Assembly (NCBI GenBank): GCA_001632425.1
Contig: KV425575.1
Span: 393,700-457,699, forward strand
From: Neolentinus lepideus HHB14362 ss-1
Taxonomy: Eukaryota; Basidiomycota; Agaricomycetes; Gloeophyllales; Gloeophyllaceae
Length of the DNA stretch: 64,000 nucleotides
Direction: 5' to 3'
Shown here: piece after piece, positions 45,083 through 56,750 of the stretch
Position numbering within the stretch: the stretch's first letter is position 1
How the letters are laid out: each line of letters starts with the position of its first letter
Notes under the pieces: model-generated
Databases searched by the model: none
What the model was told of the DNA's origin: nothing
Seen by the model: only the letters and a program-made list of their open reading frames with translations
Program-made: the position numbers and the translations under genes

Positions 45083-46588
45083 ATGGACAAGTCTCTCGAC
45101 GAGGTATGCCAGCTTTCTGCTACAGAGAAACACTGCTCATTCCTGGACCAGATAATTGCCGCCCGCCCTCGCGGCATCCGTCGCAGCTCAACAAGACGCG
45201 GTACTGGAGGCCGCACCCAGATTCTCGGGACGGGAGCTGCGAGTCCGACGAGAGCGCGCTACGCGGGTGCTGCGCCTGCGCCTGCGTCGGGCGCCCCTCC
45301 CGCGGACAAGATCATCGTGTCGAACCTGCCCCTCGACGTCAACGAGGTGCAAGTCAAGGTCCGTGGCCCCCTCCAGCTGCACTGAGGGACGGGAGTAGTT
45401 GACATGAGGAATAAACAGGAACTGTTTCACCAGACGGTCGGACCACTGCGGGAGGTGACGCTGCACTACGACGCGGCGGGGCGCTCCAAGGGCGTCGCGG
45501 CCGTGCATTTCCAACGCCGGGGCGACGCAAGCAAGGCGTATCAGCAGTACAATAACCGACTTATCGACGGGAGTTAGTATCGACTTCTTTTTGGCTCTTG
45601 GCTTGTTCTCTTCACTGCTGTCGTTCTTTATCACGTCGTGTGGACGGCGTTGCCGCTTTGCTCTAATGGTCTCTTCTTGGTCTTCGGAGGACTCGTGGGT
45701 GGCGAGCAAAGGAGTGCGGCGGCGGTTTTTTCCTGACCCATTACAGCTGGCAAGAAAAGACCGCAATTTGGACGCCCTGATGAGCCGGACGGGCAAACAG
45801 GCAGCGCAAGCAACGTGGTAACGATTCGATTCGGGTTTGGGCTGTTCACGCTGTTGTCGTCACATTCGCATTCACCTTTACCTTCTGCTCGTCACTCTAC
45901 CTACCATCCACGCCGACTGATGCTGATGCTTACCTCTGCTCTCTCTTCCTCTTGGGTCTATCTCATCCTCACTATTCTTCGGCATCATCCATCTACCTTC
46001 CACACCATCCATTACGTCTTCGGCACTATCCCCTACATCGTAATCTCGGCATACTTCCTCCTGACGACACCCGAACACCACTGGACATCCGACACCCCAA
46101 CACCGGCCCTTATCATCAAATATCGTGCGGAACTCGAATTGAACAGAGCGCCCCATGCGCATCGAAATCGTCGTGGACCCCGCCCGGCCAGCACCCGCCA
46201 GCTTGGTTTCGCGGGTGGGCGGTGCACCTGAGAGTGTACCGAGGTAAGCCCTATCTCCTCTTTGTCATCCCTTTATCACCGTCGGCTTTGTTCGCCATCC
46301 ACCTCACTTCGGGATATCTTCTATTCGTCTCTCCTCTCTATCTCTCGGACGGTGCACTGACCTCTCCTTCTCTTTGCAGGGGTGGACCTTCCCGTGGTCG
46401 CGGTCGGGGCCGAGGTGGGCGCGGTGGCGGGAGGAGGAACGAGCGGCCTGTGAAGAGCGCTGCCGATTTGGATGCTGAGATGGAGGTGTGTTTGTCGTTC
46501 CCTTCGTCTCATCCTAACTGCGATACTAATGGATGTATTCCTTGTATAGGATTACACGTCCAGCGCGAATGCGGAGACGACTGCATGA
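45083..46588 (+). CDS. YRA1: YRA1/ALYREF-type mRNA export factor
   Basis: Exons 45083-45103, 45152-45358, 45419-45572, 46147-46243, 46380-46485 and 46550-46588 give 207 aa. The N-terminus (MDKSLDEII) is the conserved short motif of REF proteins. An Arg/Gly region leads to an RRM at about residues 60-140 (KIIVSNLPLDVNE, VTLHYDAAGRSKGVAAVHF, RIEIVVD). An RGG box (GRGRGRGGRGGG) and the C-terminal motif DLDAEMEDY complete the family pattern. The protein couples transcription and splicing to mRNA export through TREX and Mex67. A 574-nt intron lies after residue 127. Confidence 0.93.
45573..46146 (+). other. unusually long YRA1 intron with possible cassette exon
   Basis: 574 nt against 46-136 nt for the other introns of this gene. 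The splice join (…IDG to KRPMRIEIVVD) is required by the RRM. Inside, 45746-45817 is a 72-nt segment with a TTACAG acceptor and a GTAACG donor; it is open and in frame. Confidence 0.7.
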
Positions 46589-46657
46589 TAGGAGACGGGG
46601 GTTGTATTATATTGATGTTTCGCGCTTTGAATCCAGCGCAATCCTATCTAGTTGTGT

Positions 46658-46913
46658 AATTCGACTGTTTTGTTGACCACTGCACAATTTTAGCGTTCTC
46701 GTCCATGGGGATGTGTACGTACATGGAGAGAAGCCCAACTGGACCCTTATTTAAGCTTGAGTGTAATGATGCATGGTATTATACCACTGCTCTGACTGGC
46801 CAGGGACACAAATTATTAGAAGTTATTGTTCCTAACTTGTCTTACAGTTGCACCACTGGATTCCCTCCAGGCACAGAAAATCAAACCCGCCTAGGCATAC
46901 AATCATTTGAACT
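46658..46913 (+). repeat. 256-bp direct repeat, unit 1
   Basis: It pairs with 47090-47345 in the same orientation. Shared blocks are ACCACTGCACAATTTTAG, GTAATGATGCA, GCTCTGACTGGC and ATCAAACCCGC/ACCAAACCCGC followed by TAGGCATACA. It is diverged and non-coding. Confidence 0.75.
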
Positions 46914-47089
46914 TTGAAGTACGTTCAAGGCTCGCGCTCAATCACAATCGGACAGTTCCAACTTGGAGAAATGATGATTGCGACCATATAATGTATCCAA
47001 AAATAATTGCCATAGTTTTATCCTTTTCATCGTATGGTGCAGCCTTGTGCTCGCGGTTTGAATCTTGCGTAATCATCATGCCTGGCTGC

Positions 47090-47345
47090 GTTATTCGACC
47101 ACTGCACAATTTTAGAGTTTTCATCCAACGTACATCGAGAGAAGCCTAGCCGAACGAACCCCTATCGAAGCTTGAATGTAATGATGCACGCGATCATACC
47201 GCTGCTCTGACTGGCACACCAACGCAAGTTATTGTTGTTCTTAACTCAATTGTCTTACACGGTAGCTTGAGTCTGCCTGCTCCTCTGTCTGGTATCCCTC
47301 CAGGCTCTGAAAACCAAACCCGCTTAGGCATACAGCTATCTAAAG
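47090..47345 (+). repeat. 256-bp direct repeat, unit 2
   Basis: Second copy of the repeat at 46658-46913, ending about 75 bp before the RAM2 start codon, so it forms much of that gene's promoter region. Confidence 0.75.
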
Positions 47346-47421
47346 CGCATCTAAGGAGCCGGCCCGATCTCAAGTCATCTCGAAGCTTGATATCAATAAT
47401 ATCTCTGCTCAGACGGAGACT

Positions 47422-48910
47422 ATGGCCTCCCCACCGACGCTGTACGCAGAAGACCCTGCGTGGCAGGACGTCGTGCCCGTACCGCAGTACGAGGGCGTGA
47501 CCCCACTTGCGCCAATCTTCTATACGCCGGAATGTGAGTGGTCATCTTCATTTATTTGGGTTTGCTGGGCTGAGGGCTCTGATGTGGTTTGCGCCGCGCG
47601 AATGCGACTGTCATGAATCGAATGCACTTTACACCTTACATGATCTGTGAATGGAATGGGTGTGGCCTGAAGACAAGGATGCGACGGATTACTTCCGCGG
47701 GATCTTGAAGTCGGGCGAGACGAGTGAGCGCGTGCTCGAGCTCACTGAGAGGATCATCAAGATGAACCCTGCGCATTATACAGCGTGGTGCGTGTCCTCC
47801 CTATCCCTCTCCTCCTCTTTCTCCCGTTTCCCTTTCCACTCTCATCTCCAATACTCTGTGGCTGCGTATGCGATTTGCGATATGTCTGACTTGAACGGTA
47901 TGCAGGCAGTATAGATATAAAACTCTCATTGCCCTCGGCTCCAATCTCGAAGACGAGCTCCGCCTGACAGATGTGTACTGTTTCAAGTACCTCAAGACGT
48001 ACCAAGTCTGGCACCACCGCCGGCTGCTCGTCACGCAGCTCCTCCCTCCCTCCGCCACCTCTTCCGACTCTCCACCTGCTTCTTCCTCGGCATCCAACCC
48101 GAACCCGACCCTGCACCTCCTCCAGCTCCAAGAAGAGCTCGACTTCATCGCACGCTGCCTCGGTGCGGACACGAAGAACTATCACACGTGGTCCTACCGG
48201 CAGTGGCTTCTCGCGTACTTCAACCACCCACAGCTCTGGAAAGGGGAGGTGCGGTGGGTGGAGCGGATGCTGAGCGACGACGTGCGGAACAACTCGGCGT
48301 GGCATCACCGATTCTTCGTCGTGTTCGCCGCGGGACAGGGGGAGCAGGGGCCGGAGGTGATTAGACGGGAGATCGCGTGAGTGCCTCGTCCCCAGGCGCG
48401 AGGTTACTTGGACTGAGTGTCGGCACTCGCAGATACGCGAAACAGAAGATTTCGCTCGCGCCGAATAACGCCTCCGCGTGGAACTACCTGCGGGGCGTGC
48501 TCGACCATGCGCGCGTCCCGTACTCGACTTTGACAGCATTCGTCGAGCCGTACACTCTTGAACACGATAAAGAGGGGGAAGCAAGTGAAGATGTCGTCGA
48601 TCTAGAAGACCCGCCTCCCGCAAAGGGCGCGGAGCTGCCGTGTGCGTTGGCGATTGAGTTCCTTGCGGACGTGCATGAAGGGGAGGGACAGGAGGGCGTG
48701 AGGAGGGCGGTGGAGGTGAGTATTCGTTTCTCTCTTCCACTCTGCATCGTTGTATCTTCTTTATTTCTCTGTTTTCTGTTTTGCGTGGATACATACCGAC
48801 TAAATGCCTTTCTCTTGTAGCTTTGGAAGAGTCTGGCGAACGAGTATGATACGATCCGGAAGAAGTATTGGGAATATAGGATTCGGGAGGCGCTGGCTAC
48901 GCAGAACTAA
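47422..48910 (+). CDS. RAM2: protein farnesyl/geranylgeranyltransferase alpha subunit
   Basis: Exons 47422-47533, 47673-47787, 47906-48376, 48433-48715 and 48821-48910 give 356 aa. Five PPTA tetratricopeptide-like repeats are visible: YTAWQYRYKTL, YQVWHHRRLL, YHTWSYRQWLL, NSAWHHRFFV and ASAWNYLRGV. The alpha subunit pairs with a CaaX-farnesyl or type I geranylgeranyl beta subunit to prenylate Ras, Rho and pheromones. A Ser/Pro-rich insert near residue 145 and an acidic loop near 280 are species-specific. The first two introns (139 and 118 nt) are longer than the local norm. Confidence 0.95.
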
Positions 48911-49169
48911 CACGAGGTAAACAAGAAGGATGGAGTATCTTTGGATCTAAAGGGTTGAAGAAGTTGTAAGAACAGTGTATTATATATCGCCTTGTTGCGT
49001 AGTTTTCTTGTGCAATTCATCTTGACGATTCTCAGCTGATCGTGTGTTCCGTGAGGTACAGAATTACAGAAAACCAAGCAACGATACATGGCGCACATGA
49101 ATGAGTGAAGAGGAAATATACATAATACACATGTTTTTGACTTCTTTCATTTCTTCCCCAGCCTCCTTT

Positions 49170-50111
49170 TCACCGCGACTTACTGGGTCGATCCGTCAAA
49201 GGCACGTACAGAACATCGATCAATTCCTTCTGCGTAACCTTTCCCTCAGTATCCTTGTCCACCTGCACGATCTTCTGCTCGCGCGTCCCCACTGGTATGA
49301 ACATCCGGCCTGGTCTTGCGAGCTGCTCGATGAGCGCCTGGGGCATGGTGGGGGCGGCGGCACCGACGTGGATTGCGTCGTAGGGACCTGAGAGGTGCCG
49401 TCCCGGTCAGTCTTGCATTTGCCATTCCTCCCTCCCAACCAGTCGTAGCATCCTGGAAGACACACCTTCACTTGGCCACCCCTGCCTACCATCTCCCGCA
49501 ATCATGATAATCCTGCCTTCATCCATCTCCTTACTCAGTCCATCTCTTCGGAGATTTTCCTTGGACCATTGCACCAGTTCTTCAATATGTTCAATGCCGA
49601 CTACCTTCCCTTTGCCCCCGGAGCCGGGCGCGTTGACCAGGTGGAACAAGACGGCGGAGAGGTAGCCTGAGCCAGATCCGACGTCGAGCACGCGAGCGCC
49701 GGGGTGCAGGTAAGGGAGGAGATTTTCGGCGGCGTGCGCATGCATGTGGGGTGCTGAGATCGTGGCGTCGTATCCGATCCGTCTGGCGTATGATTATTCT
49801 ACTCCTCCTCTATAGGCAACAATAGCGTGAATAAAACGTACTGGGGCGAATCTATATACGCGTCTCCCTTGTCTAGAACGTAATTCGCTCTGTCAACCTT
49901 TGTCATTGCCTTCAGAGACGTTTATTTCGTCGTCGCATCGTCGAAAAGCCAGAGAACACGGATATGCATATCGATATCACTATCAGTTTCCGGTAGTTAT
50001 TGCCATAGACAAGCCACTGACGGCAGCGACGCGCTCTGAGGAGAATACGCCGTATCGCAGCATGTTGGCAATGAGTTCAGCGTTGGTCGAACCCGACGAC
50101 CTCCAAGCCAT
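49170..50111 (-). CDS. protein-L-isoaspartate O-methyltransferase
   Basis: Exons 50022-50111, 49842-49909, 49466-49782 and 49170-49387 give 230 aa, a normal PCMT length. The N-terminus has the family start ([10 protein letters not shown]). Then come [22 protein letters not shown], the SAM-binding motif [15 protein letters not shown] (about residue 85), and the motif [19 protein letters not shown], ending in [11 protein letters not shown]. The enzyme methylates isoaspartyl residues in aged proteins and starts their repair in the cytosol. It shows no targeting signal. Confidence 0.95.
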
Positions 50112-50922
50112 TTTGAGGGCAGGGAAGGTAACAGAGTAGCGCAACTTGATGAAATTTTGATACAGCTAGCTGCTTATAGCGGGAGCTTATAAGGCGACTA
50201 TAGCCCCCACTAGTAAAGCTGTAGTCTACTTATGGTGCACCGATAAGTGATTACATTTGAACGTAATAGTTAGAGATGCGGTGACGTCATATCCATCGAT
50301 GTCATGTGACTTCGATCGCTTCTCCGCTAAGTACTTACTGCTATGCCTCAATTGCTCCTTTGCCACATCTTTTTTTTAAAACCAGCTTATTGTCCCTAGG
50401 GCATATCCCTATATGTTAGACATTACACAGTATTCAACCACAGCTCATCTTCTTCATCCAAACAAAATAATAAGTCTGTGTAACATTCACTTGCCATATC
50501 TTTAAGGTTGGAAGCATACTTCTTTAAAGCACATAATACAAGAATCAAACCCGGATTAGACGAAAACCGTGTCACTCATTGTGACCCAGAGCAATATTGA
50601 GCAAGCTTACCCAGCCATGGGCAGGAGTGATGTGGTTAGCTATGAAATACCTCATCACCTCCACCTGCGAATCAATCATCAGTGAACTCGAGAGCAATGG
50701 TACCTAGCTGTGGTTTACTTTGTAACAGAAACTAATGTCCCACTTGCTTCAGGTCTGGCCGGCAGGAACTTACAATGGAGGACAATTAGGTGTACCATTG
50801 TACTACATGTTTCGTCTTTTCGAGTTCTTTGTTCAAACCGAGAAGTAGAATCCATGCAATTTTAATCCCGTAGGATATCAAGTGCAATAGACTAAATTTA
50901 AAGGCCTTGCTGGGATGTGCGC
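50112..50922. other. AT-rich intergenic region
   Basis: Non-coding. The reverse strand near 50540-50570 has a weak pol III B-box-like GGGTTTGATTC, but no tRNA fold is visible. Confidence 0.45.
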
Positions 50923-52008
50923 CTACGCCGAAACCCGGAAGATCTCACCTAGATGCTCCCAAGTATATTCTGCCGTGTGATCAACAAGGTACTTAGCTTC
51001 TTCCATGCAGGACTTGCAGAGACCCTGGAATATTCCTCCGTCTATCTCTGGAGCATCGCCTAGGAGAATCATGGTGCATCTGAGTATACCCTCCGGCTGT
51101 AGCTCCGGACACCTGCGCACCGCCGCTCATCGAATGTCTTCGCACCCGTCTTCGCCAGCTATTTCCCGTTCGCAGGGCCAATCCCGTCGCAAGTTCGACA
51201 TGTCTTCTCTGAGTTGTTCGAAAACAGGATACCCGAGCACCTCCCGACCAGACATGAGGCGTGCGAAGTCTGTATGGTCCAAGAGGCTCCACCGCGCCGT
51301 GCGCTTCCCATCCCGTATGGGCTCTTCCGCACCCGGCTGTCGGCAGGCCATCCAGTCGAGGAATGGATCAATAGTGGTCAGCTTGTAATATGCCGCCGGT
51401 AAAATCGACGGGACGTCGAAGTCCCGGGCGAAGCGCACAGCGGCCGCGGGCTCGGGGACGACATTATCGAGCCATCACTCCGGGTCACCCTCGGAGTCGT
51501 GCAACGTGAGCTTTCGGCGCTCGAGTTGCTCCCATTCACGGAAGGTCGTGGGCCACTGTTGCTCGAGTCCCCGTATAATGGCGGAGCGGATGGGAGTGGC
51601 AAAATATTTGGTGGCGAGACACATTGCACCTTGCCAGAATGGTTTGGCACGATCAATCTTTCCTGTCATGTGGCTGAAGAAGGTGATGAGTGACATGCAA
51701 AACTGAGGGGCTTTGACATTATTTATTTTGAGCGACTCATACACTTACATGGGGTCATAAAGACAGGCTAGGAACGAAGCGAGTTCCTCCGCATTGTCCT
51801 GGAGAACTAAGAGCGAGACACCGTCATAGGATTCCCTTGGTGATGGCGACGGTAGGATGAACATATCCCGGAATATTTCAGAGTGCATAGACAGGACTGT
51901 CTTGTGTACTTTGAAGAATATTAGCTCGCCGCTCAAGTGCTGAGCTCGAAGGACCATGCTTCCATCTTCAAAATAGAGAGTTGGATGTCGTGTAGGAGAG
52001 GCGGACAT
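50923..52008 (-). pseudogene. BTB/POZ-domain protein, broken by two in-frame TGA codons
   Basis: Exon 1 51749-52008 and exon 2 50923-51673 with a 75-nt intron. The BTB fold is visible: HPTLYFEDGSMVLRAQ, FFKVHKTVLSMHSEIFRDMF and ELASFLACLYDP. The second half (CLATKYFATPIRSAIIRGLEQQW, YYKLTTIDPFLDWMA, TWEHLGEIF) resembles the C-terminus of the many Agaricomycete BTB proteins of unknown role. TGA codons at 51475-51477 and 51127-51129 interrupt an otherwise continuous frame without any splice signals around them. Either it is a young pseudogene or the assembly has errors there. Confidence 0.8.
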
Positions 52009-52440
52009 CGCAGGCCGGTCGGCAGGCCAGTATTGACTCCTACGCACCCAATCACTTGCAAATCCAGGACTCCAGTAGATAATTGATCGCATCATGTCAC
52101 ATAGGTCACGGTGTCACCCTGATTGCGCTCATGAAAGGACCGTTAATTACTCTGCAAGCCCAGCTGTCTCCAAGTGCCTGAGTATTATTATTATAATCAC
52201 GACGTTCGAAATGCGATAGACGTCCCATCAAGGTCATTGCCACCGTGACCCGCAGTACACTGCCTTCGCTCGATATCCTGTGAAGATGAACATTCTCGCA
52301 CCTTCTCGCACCCTCTCTGCCATAGAAGATATTACTCGCGGATAATATCATCGAAGCGGCTGTGCATTTTATCTATATAATATGGTCTGGCAACTCAGCT
52401 GGTGAGAGGCATCATTCCCACCCCCTGCATCGCAATCCCA
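52009..52440. other. intergenic region
   Basis: A 432-bp spacer between divergent BTB and small candidate genes; a TATATAATATGG motif lies near 52373. Confidence 0.4.
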
Positions 52441-52791
52441 ATGCATACAACATCTGTACCGAGCAATCATATTTCGAATGGTATGTCGCCTATTGCCTGG
52501 AAATTTCTCCGTCTCACTGTTTTCTATGCTAAGAGCTCTCCCAAGTATCGGTGGATATGAAGCTCAAGTACCCGTATTCAGTTGATGACCCATGCGAATG
52601 GTGTGTCCCTATCACTGATGGCTGGCACAAAACCTTTTTTTTTTTTTTTTTAAATCCGGTTTATTGTCTGCACAAAACCTTATAACAACTGCTGTGTTTA
52701 CAGTCTAGGGGATAGCGCTTGCATCAGCTTCATGGCTCCAATACGGAAGCCAGTGCCGTCCGGAAACCCTTTCAAGCCCAAGCCAAGATAA
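52441..52791 (+). CDS. possible 64-aa small protein
   Basis: Exons 52441-52480, 52534-52600 and 52704-52791 join in phase with GTATGT and GTGTGT donors. The product ends in FMAPIRKPVPSGNPFKPKPR, a basic Pro/Lys-rich tail after a short Cys-Glu-Trp-Cys motif. Intron 2 holds a T-run of about 18 bases. A TATATAATATGG motif about 65 bp upstream fits a promoter. There is no recognised family. Confidence 0.35.
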
Positions 52792-53698
52792 TGACGACGA
52801 ACGGTCTTTTTGGATTGGAGAGGACCACTTTCCTCGGTGCTTGTATGGAGAGCCCGAGTTAATCCACTGGGTGCTTGAGCGGCAGCGATATTAATGAAAG
52901 TGCTCTGCACCGCGAGTACCCAGGAAATGACCCTCTCAATAACTTATCAGTACTAACCTCGACTCATTCACATCATTGTTGCCTAGCTAGAAATGATTGA
53001 ATAATGTATATTTCATAGATCAGAGTAACAGGGGACACTCGTGGCTGAGCAGCAAGGGTGTTTGAATAGGAGGCCACTGAGCTGTCACTTCGCAGCGGAT
53101 TAGTCTTTCATAGAACCGGGTCAGGTACATTCTTAGTCTCCCGTGAGGTTCGAGGGCATTATTCACCATGATTCAGATGAAGTATACTATTCTATCCTTC
53201 CGTTCGCCCATAGCTCCTGCAGCGGCACGCTCGTCCTATCCTAGATGCTAAGTAGGCTCCCTTCGCACAATGATCGAAGACTTCACCGACCTTTGTAAAG
53301 GCGCAACTAGTGGAATTTTGCGGTTGTGCGCTCGTGGGGGGTAAAGCGAGACTGTAAGACAATACCCCTACCAAGGGAAACGCACTAGACGCGACGGAAC
53401 CTACTGAACCAGGATGCCGAATTTCACTTGCCCCGCAAGGATGTTGGGTTAGGACGTGTACAAGCAGTTCGAGGAGGAGTTGGGAAAAGTATCAGGCACT
53501 TGGGACGTCGGACTGCAGATATGAACTGTCCCCGGGACATGTGCGAGTCGTGCACGGAAGGTATATGGGAGATTACTGATGCCCGAGAACAAAAGATACG
53601 AAGCGAGCTGACACATGCTTCCATCTCTCCTCCCCGTCGTTCCTGGATAATCATACCAAGGCCGCAAGAAATGTCATTAATCAATTAATTCATTACTT
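52792..53698. other. intergenic region, no supported gene
   Basis: Short frames around 53428-53688 exist on both strands but overlap one another and show no domain or splice pattern. Confidence 0.4.
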
Positions 53699-54531
53699 TT
53701 ATATTTTGCCTGTGAGCAAGTTGCGAATCATCTCCCTTCCAGTAATTTTGGCGGTATTGTAGAAGGTAGGAACGTCTAAGGTGGACGTCAATGTATCCGC
53801 CAAACCGAATGGCAGCATGAGAGGAATCCATCCTGGGTTGATTGTTAGCGCAACGGGTCTCGAGAGATGGAGCTGACAGGTACCTCGGGCATATTCTAAG
53901 GCAAAGCATCCCTCGTGCATCTTGTATTGCTTAGCAGTTCCCCGCGGCAGGTAATGCACCATCCCAGGCGTGTACCGCTCCATCTCAAGCGCGCCTGGCG
54001 CAAATGCCCACTGCTCACCATGCAAAATGTTGAAATAATCATCTGCAGTGTGCAGGCCGGTGTGGCCCTCCGTGCCCAGCGGCGTTCCGAAGATGATGAG
54101 GTACTCGGTGACACTCGCGTGGATGATGTACATCGCGCCCATGGCTCCGCCCGCATTGTTGAACACCCATTCAGACTTGTCAGTGTTGATCGCAATCTGG
54201 GAGGAAGGGTAGGTGTCGGTGAGGTTGGCTACTATGTGGTCAATCATGCCTTGCGTGCTATTCGGGCTTGCGGCGATGGCTGCCTGCGCCAGCTCGTGAA
54301 TGGTGGTCGGGTCGAAGACATACCACTGGTGCTACGAACATAACGCGAGTACTTCAGCTGTTACATGAGTGAGAACACCACTATAAGGCGTACCTTGATC
54401 GTGTCCAACCAGCTACACGTCGCGACGAACACAAACACGGCAGCAAGACGAAGAACCCATTTCGTGACTGGGTCGCGGTTCTGCTTCCAGTTCTTATCCA
54501 GCTTGGCCCTCGTTTTCGATGGTGCAGCCAT
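53699..54531 (-). CDS. ERG2: C-8 sterol isomerase
   Basis: Exons 54394-54531, 53884-54331 and 53699-53832 give 239 aa, close to the usual 220-240. The N-terminal membrane anchor (WVLRLAAVFVFVATCSW) is followed by YVFDPTTIHELAQ and NNAGGAMGAMYIIHASVTEYLI. The conserved GTEGHTGLHTADDYFNILHGEQ and MERYTPGMVHYLPRGTAKQY segments carry the His/Glu residues expected at the active site. The enzyme moves the double bond from C8 to C7 of fecosterol in ergosterol synthesis, in the ER membrane. It is the fungal homologue of the sigma-1 receptor. Confidence 0.96.
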
Positions 54532-55837
54532 TCCAACCGAGTCCTCAAGTCGAACAGGTCACTGGTGCGGAGTGACGGTGGGCATCAGGGGGCTTATATG
54601 GTTGACAGGGTACTGGGAAAACGGGAATCGTACGACCTCGGCGTCGAAACGGGCATCCAATTCCGGGCGCGTTTATACGCGTTGGAATCCAACGCGTGTA
54701 AACGGTTGGATGCGTCCAGCTTTGATGTTTTCACTACTATCATTACACGGGAGTTGCAAATTTTGCAACTCCCGAGCAACCCCTACTATACCATCCACAC
54801 TGAACGAAAAAAATTGGGACCACCACAGATGCATAGATATAGACTAGGATATACTGTTCATGGAGTAAAATCAAAGAAAAGCATGTGTGGTAAGGATTGC
54901 TGGTCAAGATATCTATGCCTCAATACTGATTGCAGCATGTAAACAAGAGATCTCTCTGGTAAAATGAGCATTTACCTCAAACTCGAGTCTGTGATAGTTT
55001 TAACTACTGTTATTCTGTCTAAATAACCTACCCGATAAGCATAAAAGTGCTTGAGGACCTTTAAGGATGCCGAGCTGCAGCTCCTGAAGCGCAGGGCGTG
55101 ACATCGCCTGACGCGAGATTCAAACTCCGCTAGTTGACAGTCAAGCGGAGTGCGTCGAGTTGAGCCTTTGCCGGATCGGAGTCTGGACGTGCCGTGTGAC
55201 TGATGTGTGACAAAACTTTTGCAACTCCCGAGCACAACCTGGCATCTCTTCTGCACTCGTAGCGTTAGATATTAAATCGCGAAAAAATGATAATCATGTT
55301 TGTAGGATGACATTTCATGATCCCATGGAGACCGATCATGAAAATGTTGAGCACAGCCGACACTGTATGGCGATTTACAGGACTTTTTGCAACTCCCGTG
55401 TAATGATAGTACACATATTCTCGTCTGGAGACTGCTGAGCGCTGAGACATACCTTGAATTGCAATGGTACCTAAGCCCTCTGAATTGTTCCATAGGCCAC
55501 CTATTTATCGAAATCAATACCGTCTAATGATATGCTAGTTTTGAAATAGGTCCTAGCAACAATTTGCAATGCCTCCGATGAAGTGAAAGTCAGGCTTCAT
55601 GGATTTATCGTGACTATGGATTCATGATCAACATTCAACGTTCAACGTTCAACTCTAACTACTCATAGTCGCTCAAAGCGGCGTCGACGAAGCAATACAG
55701 CAATATGTACACAAAAGGTAGTCATTCTCACGCTCGGGAAGCACACGTCAATATGGCCAGGCGGATGCGTCGACTTACATTTCCTTATTATCGGTCTTTG
55801 TCTAAAACGTGTACCACAGAAATATCCATCGGGCACA
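54532..55837. other. spacer around the MITE
   Basis: Other than the MITE, no gene is supported. It contains the divergent upstream regions of ERG2 and SPC2. Confidence 0.5.
54737..55409. mobile_element. 673-bp mariner-type MITE with nested palindromic ends
   Basis: Terminal inverted repeats CTATCATTACACGGGAGTTGCAAA (left) and its reverse complement (right) are flanked by TA on both sides (54735-54736, 55410-55411), as in Tc1/mariner elements. Two further TTTTGCAACTCCCGAGCA copies lie inside, at 54761 and 55217. It has no transposase. The left end forms a 25-bp hairpin GGGAGTTGCAAA/TTTTGCAACTCCC. Confidence 0.75.
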
Positions 55838-56750
55838 ATGGCCAAGCTACGAAAGACAGCAAATGGCGACGCAGCTGACCCCAGCTCAAGCCACCAACCC
55901 GACTCTAACCACTCGAGACCGGCCACGCGATTGGTGAACGTCGTGATCCCAGCAAGTGAACGCGACGTGGTCAAGGTCAATAACGCGAATTTAGTGGATC
56001 TGAAGAATGCTTGTGATGATATTCTGAAGCGCGTACGTGGTACTGGTCTCTTACTGCTGAGAAGGTACAAGCCGACTCCGGATAGCGCTGCCGGCTTTGC
56101 CTACTTACACCATTCGATCTTTTTCTCTCTCTTACAGTTTCTATCTCGGCCGGAACTGTTTAAGCAAATACACACGCATACGGACGTGCGGCTAGCGTTG
56201 GGATGGGCGAGTGTCTTGGTCGCAGCGGGCACAGCATTTTATGGCTGGAAAGTCGAGTTTGAGACATCAAAACCGGTTGTCTGGGCAGGTCTGATAGTGT
56301 CAGTATGCTCCTTTGTATATCTGGGATACGCTGTTTATTCCCTTGCAGATACTTTATTCTATCGATCGCACAGACCCTCTACGCGTATCTGGTGGAGAAG
56401 GACATAGTCTTCGTTGGGAAGCGGAAAACATTTGACAAGCGGGTGAGATTATGCCTCTTGGTCTCCGAACTCTGTGGATCGTATTCATTGTTATACAGAT
56501 TGTCACCGAGCGAATAACAATCACATCCAACACCGCGCCCTCATCCTCATCGAAGCCACCAGCCTACTCCCTCTCCGCAACCTACGTCCGCACCGCCAGC
56601 GGTGGAAAGTCTCTACTTGGCAAGGGTAAGGCACAGGCGGCGCGGGGATACAATGAGTTTTTCGACGAGAACGGGACCATGGACCAAGGACGCTTTGAGA
56701 CCTGGGTCACTGAGGTCGTCGAGCAAGTCATGCAAGAGAAAACGCAATAG
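55838..56750 (+). CDS. SPC2: signal peptidase complex subunit 2
   Basis: Exons 55838-56032, 56138-56298, 56349-56442 and 56499-56750 give 233 aa. The SPC25 family layout is present: a cytosolic N-terminus (VKVNNANLVDLKNACDDIL), two adjacent membrane segments (LGWASVLVAAGTAFYGWKV and VVWAGLIVYFILSIAQTLYAYL), and the motif EKDIVFVGKRKTF. A cytosolic C-terminal domain follows, with FFDENG and FETWVTEVVEQVM. The subunit assists signal-peptide cleavage at the ER and contacts the Sec61 channel. Length and motifs leave little doubt. Confidence 0.93.
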
